Shown: positions 5,647 to 9,883 of the stretch, in pieces
Layout: each line of letters opens with the position of its first letter
How positions within the stretch are numbered: position 1 is the stretch's first letter
NCBI GenBank assembly: GCA_001302725.1
Contig: LIZU01000025.1
Coordinates: forward strand, 1-9,883
Length of the DNA: 9,883 bases
DNA from: a candidate division Zixibacteria bacterium DG_27
GTDB taxonomy: Bacteria > Zixibacteria > MSB-5A5 > DG-27
Direction of reading: 5' to 3'
Position numbers and translations under genes: made by a program
The notes under the pieces: generated by a model
What the model saw: only the letters and a program-made list of their open reading frames with translations
What the model was told of the DNA's origin: nothing
Databases searched by the model: none

Positions 5647-7455
5647 TCACTCTTGTATGGTGATTCTCAGAAGGGCATCCTGAGCTTTGTCGTGCATATC
5701 CGTACCCGGTTCGGTGGAGGCCAAGACCTCCCTATACCACCCCCGGGCGTTATCCTCCTCCCGGCAGAAAACGTAGGCATCTCCGAGGTTGAGCATCAGC
5801 TGCAGGTTTCGGGGCTCGCACTTCAGAGCCTTGGACAGAAGCCCGATGGCCTCCTCACACCTTCCCTTAGAGAGGCGGTTTTGCCCTAAAAGCTTGTAAC
5901 CGTCGCACCTGAAGCTCTCGGAGGCTTCGGGGTTGTCTAACACCTGCTCCCACATCCCGGCGGCCTCGTCGAACTTCCCGGCCAGACTGTAAGCCAAAGC
6001 CAGATAATACTGATTCTGAGCATCGTCGGGCTTGATCTGCAAGGCCTCCTTCAAAGCGAAGATCGCTTCCGAGAATTTCTTGAGAGCGGTATAGGTGTTG
6101 CCCAGAATCCCGATGGAGCGGTAATCGTCCGGGTTCTTCTCCGTCTCCCGCTTCAGAACCTCAACGGCTTCACTGTATCTTCTGGTGTTGAGATAAGCGT
6201 AGCTCAAATTCCGTAGGGCATTGACGTTGTCCGGGTCGATCTTTAGAGCCTTGAGGTAATTCTCAATCGCTCCCTGGTAGTCCTTTTGCAGATAGTAGGC
6301 GTAGGCTACCTGGGAGTAACCGTCGCTGTAATCCGGCTCCGTCTCTAAGACGATGTTGTAACATTCTATCGCCCTCTCCAGATATGCAGGGTCATTGGCC
6401 CCCAGCTTGATCAGAACCTGGCCTTTTTTCTTCCAGTAGTCAACGTCGAGCCTTTCCGGAGCCGCCTTTTCGTATTTCTCGTAAGTCTCTAAGGCCTTTT
6501 TATACTGCCCGCTCTCGTATTGCACCTGAGCCAGACTGAAAAAGGATTCAATGTAGGTGGGGTCCAACTCAATGGCTTTCAAAAGCAGGTCGGCGGCGGC
6601 CTCGAAGTTCCTGCGCATGATGTAAATCTGGGCCAGATTCGATAGGGCCTTAACATCGCTTTTGTCGAGCTGCAGGAGCTTCTCATAGGCGAACTGGGCC
6701 TCGGGATATTTCTGCGCCGCCATGTAAATGGCCCCCAATCGACGGTAAGCCTCCACGTTCTCGGGGTCGATCTTTATGGCTTTCTTGAATTCCTCAACCG
6801 CTTCGGTGACCTGGCGCATCTGGAAGTAAGACTCCGCCAACTGGAAGCGGATCTCGGTTATGGTCGAATCCAGCTTAAGTGCCGCCCGGTATTCGGCGGC
6901 CGCCAAAGGATAGACCTTCTTGGCGAAGTTCGCATCTCCGAGGTTTTTGTGATACTCCGGGATCTTATCATCTTCTCCGATGGCCATCCGGAAGTTCAGG
7001 TCAGCTTCGGTATAATCCGCCTCCCTCATGGCCACCGTGCCCAAGCCGTTGTAAAACCAGTTCTTATTCTCACCCACCTTCAGCCCCTTCTCGAACTGCA
7101 TCTTGGCGGACTCGAACTTCCCCTCCTTAATGTACGCTAAACCCAGGTAATACAAAGCCTCGGTCGACTTCTTCTTATGGGTCAAAGCGCGATTGAGATA
7201 ATTCTCGGCGCTCGGGTAATCGCCCCTTGAATAGGAAACCTTCCCCAAGATGACTAAAGCCTCCCAGCTTTTCGGATCCTGGCCTAATTCCTGATTGGCC
7301 AGATCCGCGGCAATATCCAGGCTACCGGCTTCGAAATTCTCCCGGGCCCTTTTAATTAAGTCGCTTGACCCGCCCCACGAGAGTGAGACCAGAATCAGGA
7401 TGCTCCCCAAAATGCAAAGAGACCTCGCCAGCCCACCCCTGCTAAGTGTGTCCAT
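5647..7455 (-). CDS. Secreted or periplasmic protein with about 16 TPR repeats
   Basis: 602 residues, almost entirely tetratricopeptide repeats, which are helical protein-binding scaffolds. The N-terminus (MDTLSRGGLARS followed by a hydrophobic run, then WGGSSD) looks like a Sec signal peptide or uncleaved anchor; there is no lipobox. About sixteen units of 34-38 residues follow, with the consensus LG..Y...G.Y..A...Y..AL...P and frequent IDPEN/IDPDN ends. A looser unit with an insertion (YWKKKGQVLIKLGANDPAYLE) lies mid-protein. Four cysteines cluster in the last three repeats. The ATG at 7455 is preferred, with GGAACGAG just upstream; a TTG at 7473 would add six residues but lacks a ribosome binding site. 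It is the first gene of the tonB operon and ends overlapping the next reading frame. It probably bridges ExbB/D-TonB to other envelope proteins (inference). Confidence 0.93.
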   Translation of the reverse strand: MDTLSRGGLARSLCILGSILILVSLSWGGSSDLIKRARENFEAGSLDIAADLANQELGQDPKSWEALVILGKVSYSRGDYPSAENYLNRALTHKKKSTEALYYLGLAYIKEGKFESAKMQFEKGLKVGENKNWFYNGLGTVAMREADYTEADLNFRMAIGEDDKIPEYHKNLGDANFAKKVYPLAAAEYRAALKLDSTITEIRFQLAESYFQMRQVTEAVEEFKKAIKIDPENVEAYRRLGAIYMAAQKYPEAQFAYEKLLQLDKSDVKALSNLAQIYIMRRNFEAAADLLLKAIELDPTYIESFFSLAQVQYESGQYKKALETYEKYEKAAPERLDVDYWKKKGQVLIKLGANDPAYLERAIECYNIVLETEPDYSDGYSQVAYAYYLQKDYQGAIENYLKALKIDPDNVNALRNLSYAYLNTRRYSEAVEVLKRETEKNPDDYRSIGILGNTYTALKKFSEAIFALKEALQIKPDDAQNQYYLALAYSLAGKFDEAAGMWEQVLDNPEASESFRCDGYKLLGQNRLSKGRCEEAIGLLSKALKCEPRNLQLMLNLGDAYVFCREEDNARGWYREVLASTEPGTDMHDKAQDALLRITIQE

Positions 7456-7510
7456 CTCGTTCCACGCCGCCAACTTTTAGTCCAAGCCAATTCTCAAGTT
7501 ATAGACTTTC

Positions 7511-7538
7511 AAAATAGAAATAATCGTCCCGAAGTCAA
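7511..7538 (-). promoter_or_regulatory. Sigma70-type promoter of the TPR-exbB-exbD-tonB operon
   Basis: On the minus strand there is TTGACT (7533-7538), a 16-bp spacer and TATTTT (7511-7516). A run of eight A residues (7540-7547) lies directly upstream of the -35 and may act as an UP element. Transcription would start near 7504, about 50 nt before the ATG of the TPR gene. Confidence 0.6.
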
Positions 7539-7548
7539 GTTTTTTTTG

Positions 7549-7595
7549 CCCGAGCTCTCTGAAGCAAGGCTCGGGACTAACCAGCCCTGCTTGCT
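7549..7595. repeat. Two mutually exclusive inverted repeats
   Basis: CCCGAGC (7549-7555) is complementary to GCTCGGG (7569-7575), giving a 7-bp stem with a 13-nt loop. The second arm overlaps a further pairing: AGCAAG (7563-7568) with CTTGCT (7590-7595), extended by GGG (7573-7575) with CCC (7585-7587). Only one of the two can form at a time. The T-run lies before the repeat on the plus strand, so neither form is an intrinsic terminator. The site lies upstream of both predicted promoters. Confidence 0.45.
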
Positions 7596-7742
7596 CTTGG
7601 GTACCGTCTGCCATCCGCCAGACCACCGCTGCTGACTACTACCTCTATCTATATCGGAGCGATTCTCCTTGGCCATACCCAGTCTGTCAATTGCCACTAT
7701 ATATTAACGTTGAAGAATGTCAGGCGAAACCATGATTTTCTG

Positions 7743-7770
7743 TTGACATATTGTTGTGTAATAATTTAAT
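7743..7770 (+). promoter_or_regulatory. Sigma70-type promoter of dtd-maf-rodZ
   Basis: A consensus TTGACA (7743-7748), a 16-bp spacer and TTTAAT (7765-7770, five of six matches to TATAAT) lie in AT-rich DNA. The expected start is near 7777, leaving only about 12 nt before the dtd ATG. No Shine-Dalgarno sequence is visible in that leader. Confidence 0.65.
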
Positions 7771-7788
7771 ATAGCCACAAGATATAGT

Positions 7789-8235
7789 ATGAAGGCCGTC
7801 ATTCAAAGGGTCTCCAGAGCACAGGTAGAGGTCAGCTCCCAGGTTACCGGGAGAATCGGTAGAGGTTTGGTCATCTTGCTTGGGGCCAGAGCCGGCGATG
7901 ATGAGAAGGAGGTCGATCACCTGGCAGACAAATGTGCCCAGTTGAGGATCTTCGAGGATGACCAGGGGAAGATGAATCTCTCCCTTCTGGAGGTGGGGGG
8001 TGAGGCTCTGATCATCTCCCAGTTTACTCTATATGGGGATAGCTCTAAAGGTAGACGTCCCAGCTTCACCTCCGCTTTGGAGCCCGAGAAGGCTTCGAGC
8101 TTGTATGACCGCTTCGTTGAAGCTTTCCTGCAGAAGGGGGTAAAGACGGAAACTGGGATCTTCGGCGCCAAAATGAAAGTGGAGCTGGTCAATGACGGTC
8201 CCGTCACCTTCATCATCACCAGCAAAAGCGGTTAA
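7789..8235 (+). CDS. dtd: D-aminoacyl-tRNA deacylase
   Basis: 148 residues, the usual length of bacterial DTD. The cytoplasmic homodimer hydrolyses D-amino acids, and glycine mischarged on tRNA-Ala, from tRNA, protecting translation from wrong stereochemistry. It starts with the typical MKAVIQRVSRAQVEV. The two active-site signatures are intact: SQFTLY (77-82) and NDGPVT (135-140), which holds the cross-subunit Gly-cisPro pair (G137-P138). The segment GIFGAKMKVELVNDGPVTF is standard for the family. It is the first gene of the plus-strand group, 14 nt before maf. The ATG has no clear ribosome binding site, and the predicted leader is very short. Nothing in the protein is unusual. Confidence 0.97.
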   Translation: MKAVIQRVSRAQVEVSSQVTGRIGRGLVILLGARAGDDEKEVDHLADKCAQLRIFEDDQGKMNLSLLEVGGEALIISQFTLYGDSSKGRRPSFTSALEPEKASSLYDRFVEAFLQKGVKTETGIFGAKMKVELVNDGPVTFIITSKSG

Positions 8236-8249
8236 CCGTCAGAGGCACT

Positions 8250-8894
8250 ATGCACAAACTTCCTTTCGACAGATCCTTGGGGGAGAGGATAAGCAGGCTT
8301 TTAGGAGGGCGGAAGCTCCTTTTGGCCTCCGCCTCTCCGAGAAGGTCTATAATCTTGAGTCGCTCCGGGGTGGACTTCTCCGTCAAAAGATGTCTGATCC
8401 CGGAACCGACCTTGGACGGTCTGAAACCCCACCAGGTGGCTTTGAAGCTGGCGGAGATGAAGGCAACAGAGGTCACCAGATATTTCCCCAAACATGTCGT
8501 CCTCGGCGCCGACACCGTGGTGGTCTTGAAAGAGCAGATTCTGGGGAAGCCGAAAGATCGCGATGACGCTTTCCGGATGCTCTCACAACTCTCCGGGAGA
8601 ACCCACGCCGTCCACACCGCCCTGGCGATTGAGATCAGAAAACTTGATTTCAAAAGAAGCGATTACGAGACCACCAAGGTTAAGTTCAAAAAGCTCACCC
8701 CGGAGGATATCGACAACTACATTATCTCCGGCGAGCCCATGGACAAGGCCGGAGCTTACGGCATTCAGGGCCTGGGGCATTTCCTGGTCAGAAGCATCTC
8801 CGGACCACTCGACAACGTGGTCGGCCTGCCCCTGGCGAGGTTGGCCAGACTGCTCGAAGAGTTGCCTCCACTTCCGGAGGGCGACGAGGGCTAA
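8250..8894 (+). CDS. maf: Maf-family nucleoside triphosphate pyrophosphatase
   Basis: 214 residues. Maf enzymes cleave (d)NTPs, including non-canonical ones, to NMP and PPi, and are linked to septum control. All signatures are present: LASASPRR (25-32), GADTVV (86-91) with the catalytic Asp at 88, LGKPKDRDDAFRML around 98-111, then GEPMDKAGAYGIQG and NVVGLPLARL near the C-terminus. The N-terminus carries about 22 residues (with KLPFDRSLGERI) before the first motif, longer than usual. The ATG has AGAGG at 8241-8245 with a short 4-nt spacing, and no better internal start was found. The order dtd-maf-rodZ with gaps of 14 and 2 nt suggests one transcript. The substrate class (dTTP/UTP versus m7GTP) cannot be assigned from what I see. 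Confidence 0.95.
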   Translation: MHKLPFDRSLGERISRLLGGRKLLLASASPRRSIILSRSGVDFSVKRCLIPEPTLDGLKPHQVALKLAEMKATEVTRYFPKHVVLGADTVVVLKEQILGKPKDRDDAFRMLSQLSGRTHAVHTALAIEIRKLDFKRSDYETTKVKFKKLTPEDIDNYIISGEPMDKAGAYGIQGLGHFLVRSISGPLDNVVGLPLARLARLLEELPPLPEGDEG

Positions 8895-8896
8895 AG

Positions 8897-9724
8897 ATGG
8901 AGAGCTTGGGGCAGTATCTAAAGAAACTGAGGGAGGAGAGAGGCTTCACCCTGGAGGATGTCGCCGAGGAGACCAAGCTCCAAGAGAGGTATCTTCGGGC
9001 CTTGGAGCAGGACCACTTCGAGGCCTTGCCGGCGGAGGTCTACGTGAAACCCTTTCTGAAGATCTACGCCCAGTTCCTCAAGATCGACAAAAAAGAGGTC
9101 TACTCCCGCTATGAGTCACAGAGAACCCCGGTGCAGGGAAAGGCTGTGCCGACAACGCCGGAGAGAAAGCTGGTGCACGCCCGTTGGCTCGCCTTAGGGG
9201 GGGTTCTGGTATTGGTGCTGGTCGCGGTGGTGGTTCTCTGCACCTCCGGAGAAAAAGAAGGTCAGTCACAACCGCCGACCATTTTAGAAGAGGCCGAGAC
9301 GCTCCCGGGCACAACTCTGCCAAGTGAAAACCAGATAGAGCCTGCGGTCACGGAGACGATCCGCGAAGGTGTCGGCACCACTCCCACGAGGGGCACTGCC
9401 AGGACTCCCGCAGAGGTAGCGGAAGATAAAGCTGGGATGCTGCTCAAAGTTCAGGCCAGCGATTCCTCCTGGCTGGAGGTGATCGCAGATGACGACACCC
9501 TGTTTTACGATTTCATCCTCAAGGAGCAGCAGGAGGAGTTCAAAGCTACCGAACGTTTTATCCTCACCGCCGGCAAGCCGGAAGTGGTTCAGTTCTTCCT
9601 CAACGGAGATCGGCTGAGGTTGCCGTTCAGCCCTTCACGTACCATCTATCGGTTCGAGCTCAAACGTTCCCGGGCAGCTCAGTACACTGAAAGCCAGAAG
9701 GACACCGCCAGGCCGGGGGATTAG
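8897..9724 (+). CDS. rodZ: RodZ-like membrane protein with cytoplasmic HTH and periplasmic DUF4115 domain
   Basis: 275 residues with RodZ architecture. Residues 3-70 form the helix-turn-helix domain (GQYLKKLREERGFTLEDVAE, then KPFLKIYAQFLKID), which in E. coli binds MreB rather than DNA. One membrane helix lies at about 97-115. A low-complexity Thr/Pro/Glu linker covers about 117-178. A periplasmic beta domain at 181-255 (LLKVQASDSSWLEVIADDD... ending LRLPF) matches DUF4115. The ATG follows the maf stop by 2 nt, with GAGGG overlapping the maf end as its ribosome binding site. A role in rod shape through MreB and peptidoglycan synthesis follows from the family; mreB is not in the window. A membrane-bound transcription regulator is the less likely alternative. 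Confidence 0.88.
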   Translation: MESLGQYLKKLREERGFTLEDVAEETKLQERYLRALEQDHFEALPAEVYVKPFLKIYAQFLKIDKKEVYSRYESQRTPVQGKAVPTTPERKLVHARWLALGGVLVLVLVAVVVLCTSGEKEGQSQPPTILEEAETLPGTTLPSENQIEPAVTETIREGVGTTPTRGTARTPAEVAEDKAGMLLKVQASDSSWLEVIADDDTLFYDFILKEQQEEFKATERFILTAGKPEVVQFFLNGDRLRLPFSPSRTIYRFELKRSRAAQYTESQKDTARPGD

Positions 9725-9729
9725 GAGAT

Positions 9730-9883
9730 ATGTCTTTCAGTATCAGAGAGAAGATGTACATAAGGTATAAGAGGCTCCGGGTCAAGAGCACCAGATTCAC
9801 GGTCCCGGGCTCTCTTAAGAGGGCTCACAATTTCCTGGTCTGTCTGCCCAAAAAGAGGGAAGCTCTCTATCACGTGGCTCGGA
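9730..9883 (+). CDS. Unidentified protein, N-terminal 51 codons only (cut by window edge)
   Basis: The visible part begins MSFSIREKMYIRYKRLRVK and is very basic. It leads into a probable beta strand, FLVCLPKKREALYHVAR (35-51). A basic leader followed by a hydrophobic LVCLP-type strand resembles the start of a Rossmann-like glycosyltransferase (for example the GT9/heptosyltransferase fold), but 51 residues are too few to assign a family. The ATG has AGGAG at 9723-9727, only 2 nt away, with the RodZ stop inside it. A second ATG at codon 9 is possible. It lies in the same transcript as rodZ. Confidence 0.7.
   Translation, partial: MSFSIREKMYIRYKRLRVKSTRFTVPGSLKRAHNFLVCLPKKREALYHVAR

Larger units (their letters stand above)
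7456..7788. other. Divergent intergenic region between the TPR operon and dtd
   Basis: This gene-free stretch of just over 300 bp contains one promoter facing each way (7511-7538 minus; 7743-7770 plus) and two overlapping inverted repeats at 7549-7595. The middle part (about 7600-7740) shows no tRNA, terminator or convincing frame. Short minus-strand ORFs here have no ribosome binding site and look random. The last 90 bp are AT-rich, as expected of a promoter. Confidence 0.6.

Noticed and set aside
7540..7575. T8 tract next to an inverted repeat as an intrinsic terminator
   Set aside because: On the plus strand the T-run precedes the stem, and on the minus strand the stem is followed by A residues, so the order is wrong in both directions. 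The A-tract fits better as part of the operon promoter.
7509..7697. A 62-codon minus-strand ORF in the divergent region
   Set aside because: No ribosome binding site, polar low-complexity sequence, and it covers the predicted promoter of the TPR operon.
8563..9114. A 183-codon plus-strand frame spanning the maf-rodZ junction
   Set aside because: It overlaps two genes with intact motifs in other frames; its sequence is Ser/Pro/Arg-rich and matches nothing recognisable.

Overview
The window is ordinary chromosomal DNA of a Gram-negative (diderm) bacterium. The evidence is a complete ExbB/ExbD/TonB energy-transduction module, a membrane pyrophosphatase and a RodZ-like cell-shape protein. The gene set and the style of the TonB N-terminus resemble those of uncultivated lineages around the FCB group (Zixibacteria- or Edwardsbacteria-like genomes). 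That placement is an impression from the sequences, not a result. No rRNA, tRNA, CRISPR array, insertion sequence or phage gene is visible.

Layout. (1) Positions 1-1928, minus strand: a membrane-bound pyrophosphatase (hppA) cut by the left edge after 642 codons, lacking only its last few dozen residues. Its residues predict a K+-dependent, Na+-pumping type. (2) Positions 1929-2218: about 290 bp without a gene, holding a three-copy 9-bp repeat. (3) Positions 2219-7455, minus strand: a six-gene operon read right to left. The order is a secreted protein with about 16 TPR repeats, an unknown four-helix membrane protein, an ExbB/TolQ/MotA-type channel protein, two different ExbD proteins, and a TonB-like transducer. 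Junctions are tight (GTGA, 8-nt and ATGA overlaps), apart from two leaders of 127 and 80 nt that each contain a perfect hairpin. (4) Positions 7456-7788: a divergent control region with a good sigma70-type promoter facing each way and a pair of overlapping inverted repeats between them. (5) Positions 7789-9883, plus strand: dtd (D-aminoacyl-tRNA deacylase), maf (nucleotide pyrophosphatase), a rodZ-like gene, and the first 51 codons of an unidentified gene running off the right edge.

How the genes work together. ExbB, the ExbD pair and TonB should form an inner-membrane, ion-driven machine that transmits force across the periplasm. The TPR protein and the four-helix protein are co-transcribed with it and are its likely partners, but no outer-membrane receptor, TolB or Pal is in the window, so the cargo or task is unknown. 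The pyrophosphatase also handles ion gradients (predicted Na+ export driven by PPi), but it lies across a 290-bp gap and a functional link is not shown. The plus-strand genes are a translation-quality and housekeeping cluster.

No clearly new defence or mobile system is present. The most unusual unit is the TPR / four-helix protein / ExbB / ExbD / ExbD / TonB operon.
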